Source of the DNA: Blautia sp. Marseille-P3201T
Lineage (GTDB): Bacteria; Bacillota; Clostridia; Lachnospirales; Lachnospiraceae
NCBI RefSeq assembly: GCF_900120295.1
Contig: NZ_LT635470.1
Coordinates: 992,001 to 1,056,000 of the forward strand
DNA: 64,000 nucleotides
Direction: 5' to 3'
The notes beneath the pieces were generated by a model, which was given only the letters and a program-made list of their open reading frames with translations, made no database searches and had not been told where the DNA came from. The position numbers and the translations under genes were made by a program. Below are positions 1 to 6,769 of the stretch, piece after piece (position 1 is the stretch's first letter; the number at the start of each line of letters is the position of its first letter).

Positions 1-1415
1 AATTAAAAGAGCTGGGTAAAATTTACGGATTTGATATTTCCCGCCCTGCTGCCAACGTCCAGGAAGCTATCCAGTGGTTATATCTGGGCTATCTTGCTGC
101 TATTAAAGAGCAGAACGGTGCTGCTATGTCACTTGGACGTACTTCTACCTTCCTTGACATTTATGCAGAACGTGACTTAAAGAACAATACCTTCACAGAA
201 GAACAAATTCAGGAATTTATCGACCATTTTATCATGAAGCTGCGTCTTGTGAAATTTGCAAGAACCCCTGAATACAATGCGCTGTTTTCCGGTGACCCTA
301 CTTGGGTAACAGAGTCCATCGCCGGTATGGGAATTGACGGACGCCACCTTGTGACAAAGATGTCCTTCCGTTACCTTCATACACTGGAAAATCTGGGTAC
401 TTCTCCGGAGCCAAACTTAACGGTTTTATGGTCTACAAAGCTGCCTGTAAACTTTAAGCGCTTCTGCGCCAAAACTTCTATCGCATCCTCTTCCATTCAG
501 TACGAGAATGACGATTTAATGCGTGTAACTCACGGCGATGACTATGCCATTGCTTGCTGCGTATCTTCTATGCGCATCGGAAAAGAAATGCAGTTCTTCG
601 GCGCTCGTGCAAACCTTGCAAAATGTTTGTTATACGCAATCAACGGCGGTGTTGACGAAGTATCCAAAAAACAGGTGGGTCCAAAATTCCGTCCTATTAC
701 TTCCGAATATTTAGATTACGATGAGGTTATGGGCAGATTTCAGGATATGATGAAATGGCTTGCCGGTGTCTATGTAAATACTTTAAATGTCATTCACTAT
801 ATGCACGACAAATATTCTTACGAAAGATTGCAGATGGCGCTTCATGATAAAAAAGTCACACGCTGGTTTGCAACAGGTATTGCAGGGCTTTCTGTTGTTG
901 CCGACTCTCTGTCCGCAATTAAATATGCCAAAGTTAAAGCCATTCGTGATGAAAACGGCATTGCCGTAGATTATGAAATCGAAGGAGATTTTCCAAAATA
1001 CGGAAATGATGATGACCGAGTTGACGATATTGCTTATGATATTGTTCACACCTTTATGGAATATATTAAAGGAAATCATACCTACCGTGGAGGAATTCCT
1101 ACAACTTCTATCCTTACCATTACTTCTAACGTAGTGTATGGAAAAGCAACAGGTTCTACACCGGATGGAAGAAAAGCAGGACAGGCATTTGCTCCGGGCG
1201 CTAACCCAATGCACCACAGAGACAGCCACGGCGCTGTTGCATCCTTAAATTCTGTTTCCAAGCTTCCGTTTAAGGACGCACAGGACGGTATTTCCAATAC
1301 CTTTTCCATTATTCCGGGCGCTCTGGGAAAAGATGATGCAGTTTTCTTTAATGATATTGCTTTTGAATTAGAACCGGACTGCGCTTGCTGCGAACCAAAC
1401 ATTGACTTACAATAA
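1..1415 (+). CDS. pflB: Pyruvate formate-lyase core subunit without glycyl-radical domain (5' partial)
   Basis: Catalytic core of pyruvate formate-lyase, which cleaves pyruvate plus CoA to acetyl-CoA and formate. The frame is open from the window edge (codons starting at base 3), so the true start lies upstream. The thiyl-radical cysteine pair is visible as ACCVSSM, with the two Cys codons at 555-560. The chain ends at ALGKDD followed by about 20 residues including a DCACC cluster, and then a TAA. In ordinary PFL the polypeptide continues into NLV-LLDGY and the RVSGYA radical loop; here that part is the next gene, 24 nt downstream with its own ribosome binding site. Family assignment is near certain. 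That the two products assemble into one enzyme is inferred from the exact domain-boundary break and from the fact that nothing recognisable is missing. Confidence 0.95.
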   Translation, partial: LKELGKIYGFDISRPAANVQEAIQWLYLGYLAAIKEQNGAAMSLGRTSTFLDIYAERDLKNNTFTEEQIQEFIDHFIMKLRLVKFARTPEYNALFSGDPTWVTESIAGMGIDGRHLVTKMSFRYLHTLENLGTSPEPNLTVLWSTKLPVNFKRFCAKTSIASSSIQYENDDLMRVTHGDDYAIACCVSSMRIGKEMQFFGARANLAKCLLYAINGGVDEVSKKQVGPKFRPITSEYLDYDEVMGRFQDMMKWLAGVYVNTLNVIHYMHDKYSYERLQMALHDKKVTRWFATGIAGLSVVADSLSAIKYAKVKAIRDENGIAVDYEIEGDFPKYGNDDDRVDDIAYDIVHTFMEYIKGNHTYRGGIPTTSILTITSNVVYGKATGSTPDGRKAGQAFAPGANPMHHRDSHGAVASLNSVSKLPFKDAQDGISNTFSIIPGALGKDDAVFFNDIAFELEPDCACCEPNIDLQ

Positions 1416-1425
1416 TACTTTTTAC

Positions 1426-1433
1426 AGGAGGAA
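1426..1433 (+). promoter_or_regulatory. Strong ribosome binding site for the separate glycyl-radical subunit
   Basis: AGGAGGAA lies 6 nt before the ATG at 1440 and 10 nt after the TAA of the PFL core gene. It is a canonical Shine-Dalgarno sequence, which argues that the downstream 80-residue frame is a real gene translated by its own initiation rather than the tail of a frameshifted gene. Confidence 0.85.
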
Positions 1434-1439
1434 TTTTCA

Positions 1440-1682
1440 ATGAATATCAGTAATGCTCAAATCGATAACTTAGTAAATTTATTAGACGGATATGCAGAAA
1501 AAGGCGGACATCACTTAAATGTCAACGTATTTACAAAGGAAACCCTTTTAGATGCACAGAAACATCCTGAAAAATATCCGCAGCTTACTGTTCGTGTGTC
1601 CGGATATGCAGTAAACTTCCACAAGCTGACAAAAGAACAGCAGGATGAGGTTATCTCAAGAACCTTCCATGACGGAATGTAA
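1440..1682 (+). CDS. Stand-alone glycyl-radical domain of pyruvate formate-lyase
   Basis: An 80-residue protein matching only the C-terminal radical domain of PFL. It contains NLVNLLDGY, then [15 protein letters not shown] and the radical motif RVSGYA, with the presumed radical Gly at residue 55 (codon 1602-1604), and ends in the usual SRTFHDGM-type tail. E. coli GrcA (YfiD) is a precedent for an autonomous radical domain, but GrcA is a spare part for an otherwise complete PFL. Here the neighbouring core lacks this domain, so this protein is probably an obligatory subunit. Its 3' end overlaps the preferred pflA start by 14 nt, which suggests coupled translation with the activase that must install the radical. 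Confidence 0.93.
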   Translation: MNISNAQIDNLVNLLDGYAEKGGHHLNVNVFTKETLLDAQKHPEKYPQLTVRVSGYAVNFHKLTKEQQDEVISRTFHDGM

Positions 1683-2418
1683 AACAGGCTTTGTACACTC
1701 CATTGAAACCTTTGGCACAGTAGACGGCCCCGGCATCAGACTTGTAGTCTTTTTGCAGGGCTGTCCTATGCGCTGCCTGTACTGTCATAATCCGGACACT
1801 TGGGCTCCCAAAAAAGGACAATCTATGACCGTAGAGGAAATTCTGGAAATCTATGAAAAAAACAAAGGATTTTATCAGAATGGAGGAATTACCGTTACCG
1901 GAGGCGAGCCTTTGATGCAGTTGGAATTTGTCACAGACTTGTTTCAGGCTGCAAAGACAAAAAATATCCATACCTGCCTTGACACTTCCGGTATTCTTTA
2001 TAGAGAAAAACAATCCGAGGCTTATAAAAAGCTGTTTTCTTATACAGACTTGATTTTACTGGATATTAAGCACAGTATTTCAGAAGAACATAAAAAATTA
2101 ACAGGACACCCCCTTTCGCCCGTTCTTGATTTTCTGAAAGCTTCTGAGACAGCAAAAATTCCCGTGGTTGTCCGTCATGTCATTGTGAAAGGATTTACAA
2201 ATTCCAAAGAAGAACTGGACGGTATCGGAAAGCTTCTCGCTTCCCATAAAAATATAAAAGGGCTGGAAGTCCTCCCCTATCACAACATGGGAGAACAGAA
2301 ATATTCCGAATTAAACATGGAATATCCTCTAAGAGGTATGGAAAATCTTCCAAAAGAAGAAGCGCAAAAAGCACGCTCCTATATTTTGGAAAGTTATAAA
2401 AAATATCGAGGAAAATAA
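1669..2418 (+). CDS. pflA: Pyruvate formate-lyase activating enzyme (radical SAM)
   Basis: Radical SAM activase that abstracts a hydrogen from the PFL glycine. The cluster motif is seen as GCPMRCLYC (CxxxCxxC) near residue 30, and a GGEP SAM-binding motif follows near residue 75. Length is about 249 residues, normal for the family. An in-frame ATG at 1645 also exists, but the ATG at 1669 gives [15 protein letters not shown], which starts where PflA proteins usually start. The gene overlaps the radical-domain gene, so core, radical domain and activase form one operon in functional order. A strong hairpin follows the stop. Confidence 0.95.
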   Translation: MTECKTGFVHSIETFGTVDGPGIRLVVFLQGCPMRCLYCHNPDTWAPKKGQSMTVEEILEIYEKNKGFYQNGGITVTGGEPLMQLEFVTDLFQAAKTKNIHTCLDTSGILYREKQSEAYKKLFSYTDLILLDIKHSISEEHKKLTGHPLSPVLDFLKASETAKIPVVVRHVIVKGFTNSKEELDGIGKLLASHKNIKGLEVLPYHNMGEQKYSELNMEYPLRGMENLPKEEAQKARSYILESYKKYRGK

Positions 2419-2431
2419 TTTTCTTACAAAA

Positions 2432-2473
2432 AGGCTGATATTTCACAATAATTTCTGCGTGAAATATCAGCCT
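2432..2473. terminator. Bidirectional terminator between pflA and a membrane protein gene
   Basis: A perfect 15-bp inverted repeat (arms 2432-2446 and 2459-2473) with a 12-nt loop sits between convergent genes. The 3' side runs into TAATTTTAT and the other side is flanked by A-rich sequence, so it can serve both strands. Confidence 0.85.
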
Positions 2474-2483
2474 GTAATTTTAT

Positions 2484-3068
2484 CTACAATTCTAAAAATT
2501 CATCCCATATTTTATCATAATTCAAAAAATAATAATAATCGTCATTTACCATAAAAAATGTCCCGGGGCTGACTTCTAACACCTCTCCATCTTCAAACTC
2601 CAATGTATAATAGGTAACTGCTCCTGAAGACAACGTCTCCTCTCTTGCTGCTTTTCTTCCCAATTTCACTTTTCCTAATAATTCTACAAACTCCTCTTGC
2701 TGCTCCTTATCTAAGAAATACTCAAAATCTCCGTCTTTTCCACCGGTTGTTCCTGAACATTTAATTTCAACTATTTCTGAAGGATTTATATTTTTCAAGC
2801 AGTCTCGATTATCAACTTTCTCATAACCAAGAAATGAAGAACAAATGTTGAAAATAACAATGATATAAATAAATACGGAGGCAATAAGTGTAAAAAGAAA
2901 TCCTGTTTTATCTCTGCTCTTTTTGCACTCTATACTTCTTAGCAAGAATAAAGTGGCAAGTGAAGTAAACATAATGGGCCTTGTTATATTGAAGGGTAAA
3001 ATTCGGAATACTCCCAGTGCGACAACCATAATCATGATTGTAGTTAATATTATTTTTGTAATTTTCAT
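2484..3068 (-). CDS. Hypothetical membrane protein, three N-terminal helices
   Basis: A 194-residue protein of unrecognised family. It begins with hydrophobic segments at about residues 5-22, 28-45 and 60-80, followed by a soluble C-terminal part of about 110 residues rich in acidic and aromatic residues (YYYFLNYDKIWDEF near the end). A GGGG-type ribosome binding site precedes the ATG. The gene is convergent with pflA, with only the shared terminator between them. The C-terminal part is probably extracytoplasmic, but no function can be assigned. Confidence 0.75.
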   Translation of the reverse strand: MKITKIILTTIMIMVVALGVFRILPFNITRPIMFTSLATLFLLRSIECKKSRDKTGFLFTLIASVFIYIIVIFNICSSFLGYEKVDNRDCLKNINPSEIVEIKCSGTTGGKDGDFEYFLDKEQQEEFVELLGKVKLGRKAAREETLSSGAVTYYTLEFEDGEVLEVSPGTFFMVNDDYYYFLNYDKIWDEFLEL

Positions 3069-3196
3069 GGCAATTTCCCCTTTTCTTCATCTTCATTTTT
3101 TGTAACTACGTTTTCTTATTATATCACTTATTCACAAATTACACATACTACCTTTTCAAACATATTATAAATAACTGCCGAAATTTTTTTGAACTG

Positions 3197-3225
3197 TTGA
3201 CAGTTCTATAAAAATTTGTTACATT
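3197..3225 (+). promoter_or_regulatory. Consensus promoter for the AbiF-associated small RNA
   Basis: A perfect -35 TTGACA (3197-3202), a 17-nt spacer and a -10 TACATT (3220-3225) predict a start near 3232, just before the structured RNA. It is one of the best promoter matches in the window. Confidence 0.8.
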
Positions 3226-3231
3226 GAATTC

Positions 3232-3298
3232 AGCGATCGTGTTACAGAAACTTGCGAAGCCTGTAACCAAGGGAGAGCCTTCGGGTCTCTCCTTTTTT
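3232..3298 (+). ncRNA. Small RNA upstream of abiF (abiF-motif-like RNA)
   Basis: A predicted transcript of about 67 nt. It contains a hairpin with arms GTTACAG (3241-3247) and CTGTAAC (3261-3267), inside which CTT/AAG can extend the stem. It ends in a GC-rich terminator hairpin (3271-3292) closed by a UUCG loop and followed by six T. Structured RNAs upstream of AbiF-type genes are a known association, and AbiF proteins have been linked to RNA-based toxin-antitoxin regulation. The assignment rests on position, promoter, structure and terminator; no covariance model was run. The RNA looks intact although the downstream toxin frame is broken. Confidence 0.75.
3271..3298 (+). terminator. Intrinsic terminator of the abiF-associated RNA
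   Basis: An eight-pair GC-rich stem with one bulged T, a TTCG loop and a T6 tail ends the small RNA 25 nt before the abiF start codon, so abiF expression would need read-through or a separate promoter. Confidence 0.85.
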
Positions 3299-3322
3299 AC
3301 TTTATCAAGGAGGATACTGCCT

Positions 3323-4249
3323 ATGCCCCAAAAAACTTTTTACACTTTTGAGTAACAAATAAATCATTTAAAAAGCAAAGGACTTATTATACCAGATAAA
3401 GAATATGCCAAAGCCACGCTTAAGCAAATTGGTTATTTTCCTTTAATTGATGGCTATAAACAGCTATTTAGAATTCCTTTTACTAAAACCTATAAACAAG
3501 GCACTACTTTTAATGAAATTGTTGCATTATATGAATTTGACTCCGATTTAAGAGAATTATTTTTTAAATATTTGCTTCAAATCGAACGTCATCTCCGTTC
3601 TCTTACATCATATTATTTTACAGAGAAATACGGTGAATTACAAACTGCTTATTTAGATAATAGAAATTATAATCTAAATAAATCCACCCAAGGAACTATT
3701 TCAAGATTAATTTCTACATTACAGCGTGCCGTAAATACCACTGATTATGAATTTATCAATTATTATCGAACTATCTACAACAATATCCCACTTTGGATAT
3801 TAGTTTCTATCCTTACATTTGGTAATCTCTCAAAAATGTATCAAGTATTCCCCCAATCTCTACAAACAAAGGTTTGTAAAAATTTTGAAAATGTTAATAG
3901 AAAACAAATGCAACAATTTCTATCTGTGCTTACCAAATTTAGAAATGTTTGTGCTCACAGTGAACGGCTTTTTACATACCGCACACGAGATGCTATTTCT
4001 GATTTACCGCTACATCATAACATGTCTATTCCAAAACAGGGAATACAATATCAATACGGAAAAAATGATTTGTTTGCAGTAGTAATCGCTTTCCGATATC
4101 TTCTTCCTGATAAGGACTTTCTTATTTTTAGAAAACGTTTAATACAATTAATCAATGCCATTTCAAAAAAACTTACCCACCTAAACAATCATGATTTACT
4201 AGAAAAAATGGGATTTCCCCAAAATTGGAAAACGATTGCTCGATATTGA
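3323..4249 (+). pseudogene. abiF: AbiF/AbiD-family (Abi_2) abortive-infection protein with nonsense codon
   Basis: The ATG at 3323 has a strong AAGGAGGA site 8 nt upstream and opens with MPQKTFYTFE, the normal start of Abi_2 proteins. The eleventh codon is TAA (3353-3355). The same frame continues directly as QINHLKSKGL and stays open to 4249, covering the whole domain. The family usually reads TFEEQI here, so a single GAA-to-TAA change explains the stop. The HEPN-type motif RNVCAH (R-x4-H) is intact near codon 211. The only internal starts are late non-ATG codons such as TTG at 3572, which would lose about 80 residues of the domain. The gene is therefore probably inactive unless the stop is suppressed. 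Family members act in phage defence. Confidence 0.85.
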
Positions 4250-4268
4250 TTATTTCATCTATCTGCAT

Positions 4269-5027
4269 TTACTTCCTTACTACAATCAAATACCTATGTA
4301 TCGTTCCTTCAATTTCTCCCTTTTCTTCCAATATTTCCTGCATTTTAAGCAATCTTTGAAAACATCTGTCTACGGAAAAATCCAGAAACTCCCACTCAAT
4401 AATACGTGCAAACCACACAAATGCTCCAATATCATAAAATTTAATCGGTCTGTACGCTTCTTCTGCACGAACAATCTGAAAGCCTGCCTCTTCAAATACT
4501 TTTATCTGCTCTTTTAAACGCAAATGCGAAAATAAACCTTTTGTTCCGGGAAGCACCATTTCTACCAAGTCTTTGTCATTATCGCCACCTACCTGCTGCG
4601 TAACAAAGATGCCGTTCTTTTTTAGTAAACGATACAATTCCCTCGCATTAAAAGCACCGTGTCTATTGATAATCACATCAAAGGTTTCACTGTCATAAGG
4701 AATATCCGCAGGATTACAACATTCTCTAAAATCAATTCCCAGTGGCAATAATTTTTCTCTGCATAACTCTACATTAGGTTGAAATCCTTCTGTGGCTGAT
4801 GTTTTCTCAAACGGATGATTTAATGATAGTAAAAATTCGCCGCCACCAGTATCATAATCCAAAAGCTCCATATCATCTTTTAAATATTGGCTTACTATAT
4901 TTTTATAATCCCATGGTAAATCCTTTTCCTCATCATATTTTCCATCAATATGTGAAAAATCCCATCCCTTTATATGCGCTATTTGTTCTTCTTTTTTCCA
5001 TATTTCTCTTAATTCTGTTTCTCTCAT
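4269..5027 (-). CDS. SAM-dependent class I methyltransferase
   Basis: A 252-residue protein with a Rossmann-fold methyltransferase core. The glycine-rich motif I reads LLDYDTGGGEF near residue 75, followed by an acidic strand end, a DVIINRHGAF motif IV-like segment and LLKKNGIFVTQQVGG (motif V). The C-terminal region ends HRYLIVVRK, typical of small-molecule methyltransferases of the Methyltransf_11 type. The N-terminal 60 residues are helical and charged. The substrate is unknown. It stands alone, convergent with abiF and 170 nt from the next gene, separated by a structured hairpin. Confidence 0.85.
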   Translation of the reverse strand: MRETELREIWKKEEQIAHIKGWDFSHIDGKYDEEKDLPWDYKNIVSQYLKDDMELLDYDTGGGEFLLSLNHPFEKTSATEGFQPNVELCREKLLPLGIDFRECCNPADIPYDSETFDVIINRHGAFNARELYRLLKKNGIFVTQQVGGDNDKDLVEMVLPGTKGLFSHLRLKEQIKVFEEAGFQIVRAEEAYRPIKFYDIGAFVWFARIIEWEFLDFSVDRCFQRLLKMQEILEEKGEIEGTIHRYLIVVRK

Positions 5028-5070
5028 CTAAACTGCTTCCTCTCTATTTCATTTTAAAGAAAATAAATAT

Positions 5071-5148
5071 TCGGTGCAGTTCCTGTCAGCGCCTTTCAAT
5101 TTCATTTACCTCGATACAATCCGCTGCCAGTTTTTAAAACTGCACCGA
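5071..5148 (-). other. Structured 78-nt hairpin between methyltransferase and ydcF
   Basis: An 11-bp perfect outer stem (5071-5081 with 5138-5148) is continued by an inner stem of eight pairs in nine positions (5083-5091 with 5122-5130), leaving a 30-nt apical loop. It lies downstream of ydcF and upstream of the methyltransferase gene on the minus strand. No T-run follows, so it is not a simple terminator. It could be a leader element, an RNA gene or a small mobile repeat. Confidence 0.55.
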
Positions 5149-5197
5149 GTTATTAATTCGTTTTCTCACCTGAAACCTCCTGCAATGTTTATCTCAA

Positions 5198-5797
5198 TCA
5201 TTTCTCCATTTCCCTTGTAATATCCTCAAACTGCTCTCCAATCTTCTGCACTTCCCCAAACACCAGTCGAATTCCCTTTTCCGTCAGATACCAGTTCTCT
5301 CTCTTTACGTCACTGTCCTGTATCGGACGCACGAAAAACTGTGTTTCCGGATATAAAAGCTGATAGTACAAAAGGCTTCGTCTGGCATGATAAGGCTTGC
5401 AGCACAAAATTGCCTTTTTTATTTCCATTCCCAAGTAATCCGTTACTTTTCTGGAATAAATAGCATTTTCATAAGTATACGTTGCTTTGTCTTCTCTTAA
5501 AATATATTCTTCCGAAACATGATTTTTCTTCAAAACTTCTTTTAAAAATTCCCATTCTGTCTCATATTCTCCGTCATAAATCTCTTTCTTTTCCTGTACT
5601 CCTGCGAATTTCCCGTTTAAAACACTATATTTTCCTGAAGGCAAAATATAAGGCGCCAGTCCTTGATGATACAGCTTTGCTGCTTCCTCTGCCAACTGCG
5701 GAAACCCGCTTCCCGGTATGAAAATCACATCTGACTTTTCAGGCTTATCTTCTACAAAAATAAACTCTGTAATCTGATTTAAAAACTTATCGTTCAT
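5198..5797 (-). CDS. YdcF-like DUF218 family protein
   Basis: A 199-residue protein of the DUF218/YdcF family. The early segment SDVIFIPGSGFPQLAEEAAKLY matches the family core strand-loop-helix, and later come ATYTYENAIYS and KAILCCKPYHARRS, the conserved motif with Arg residues. There is no signal peptide or membrane segment. Family members bind nucleotide-like ligands or have been linked to envelope processes, but no reaction is established. The ATG at 5797 lies 3 nt after the dus stop and its ribosome binding site overlaps the dus end, so the two are co-transcribed and probably coupled. Confidence 0.85.
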   Translation of the reverse strand: MNDKFLNQITEFIFVEDKPEKSDVIFIPGSGFPQLAEEAAKLYHQGLAPYILPSGKYSVLNGKFAGVQEKKEIYDGEYETEWEFLKEVLKKNHVSEEYILREDKATYTYENAIYSRKVTDYLGMEIKKAILCCKPYHARRSLLYYQLLYPETQFFVRPIQDSDVKRENWYLTEKGIRLVFGEVQKIGEQFEDITREMEK

Positions 5798-5800
5798 AAA

Positions 5801-6745
5801 TTATTCCTTTATTCCCAACGAGCATACCTGAAACATTTCTTCTACGATTGCCCGATATTCCTTCAAGTTCTGAGATTTCTTTATTTTCTTCAAATATTTC
5901 TGATTATCTGCAAACAGGTTTCCCATATAAAACCACAATTCTTTCATCTTAAACAAAACATTTTTGTCCCCCGACATGACTTCTGTGTATTCCTCACACA
6001 ACTTGTCATGAAAAGCTTTTAGCGTTGCCTTTTCTAACACTGTTCCCTTCTGCACCTGCTGTACCAACGCCGGATTTACCAAAAGTCCCCGTCCTAGCAT
6101 CACTTTCTCTATGGAAGGATATTCTTCAAAGAACTTTTCACATTTTGACCTTGTAAACAAATCTCCATTATAACATAAGGAATTTTGACTGCATCTCACC
6201 GCCTCTTGAAATTGTTCCATTCTAGGCTCATTTTTATAATAATCGCTTTGAATTCTGGGATGCACAATCAGTTCTTCCAAAGGAAATCGATTGTAAATCC
6301 GAAGCAGTTCTGTAAATTCCTCCGGCTCATCCTTTCCAATCCTTGTCTTAACAGAAATCTTCATATCCAGATTTTCAAATACTTCATCCAGAAATTTCTC
6401 AAGCTTGGCAGGAAATTCTAAAAATCCGGAACCTTTCTTTTTCGCTGTTACCGTTCCGGAAGGACAGCCTAAGTTCAAATTCACTTCTTCATAACCGTAT
6501 TCTCGTAATTCTTTTGCCAATCGAATAAAATCCTGTGCCTGATTTGTCAAAATCTGAGGCACAAGAGCATATCCTTCATTATTTTCCGGTAAAATATCAC
6601 GCAATTCCTTGGGTGTCATCAGCTTTTTACTTCCCGGTGTTATAAATGGAGTAAAATATTTATCTATTCCTTGAAAAAACTGATGATGAACCTGTCGGTA
6701 AATATATCCTGTAATTCCCTCCATAGGGGCAAAATAGTATTTCAT
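5801..6745 (-). CDS. dus: tRNA-dihydrouridine synthase
   Basis: A flavoenzyme that reduces uridines in the tRNA D-loop. The start MKYYFAPMEGIT is the FMN-binding opening of the Dus family. The catalytic Cys lies in NLNLGCPSGTVTAKKKGSG near residue 100, and KISVKTRIG and LIVHPR follow as expected. At 314 residues the length is typical. It precedes ydcF in a two-gene unit. Which Dus subgroup it belongs to cannot be decided from motifs alone. Confidence 0.93.
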   Translation of the reverse strand: MKYYFAPMEGITGYIYRQVHHQFFQGIDKYFTPFITPGSKKLMTPKELRDILPENNEGYALVPQILTNQAQDFIRLAKELREYGYEEVNLNLGCPSGTVTAKKKGSGFLEFPAKLEKFLDEVFENLDMKISVKTRIGKDEPEEFTELLRIYNRFPLEELIVHPRIQSDYYKNEPRMEQFQEAVRCSQNSLCYNGDLFTRSKCEKFFEEYPSIEKVMLGRGLLVNPALVQQVQKGTVLEKATLKAFHDKLCEEYTEVMSGDKNVLFKMKELWFYMGNLFADNQKYLKKIKKSQNLKEYRAIVEEMFQVCSLGIKE

Positions 6746-6769
6746 AATTATCTCCTGTTTTTATACTTT

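Noticed and set aside
3572-4249. A shorter AbiF protein starting at the TTG at 3572
   Set aside because: It lacks a ribosome binding site and would lose about 80 conserved N-terminal residues; the true start at 3323 has a strong site and family-type sequence.
5071-5148. tRNA gene
   Set aside because: The length and outer stem are suggestive, but there is no anticodon loop, T loop or D loop sequence.
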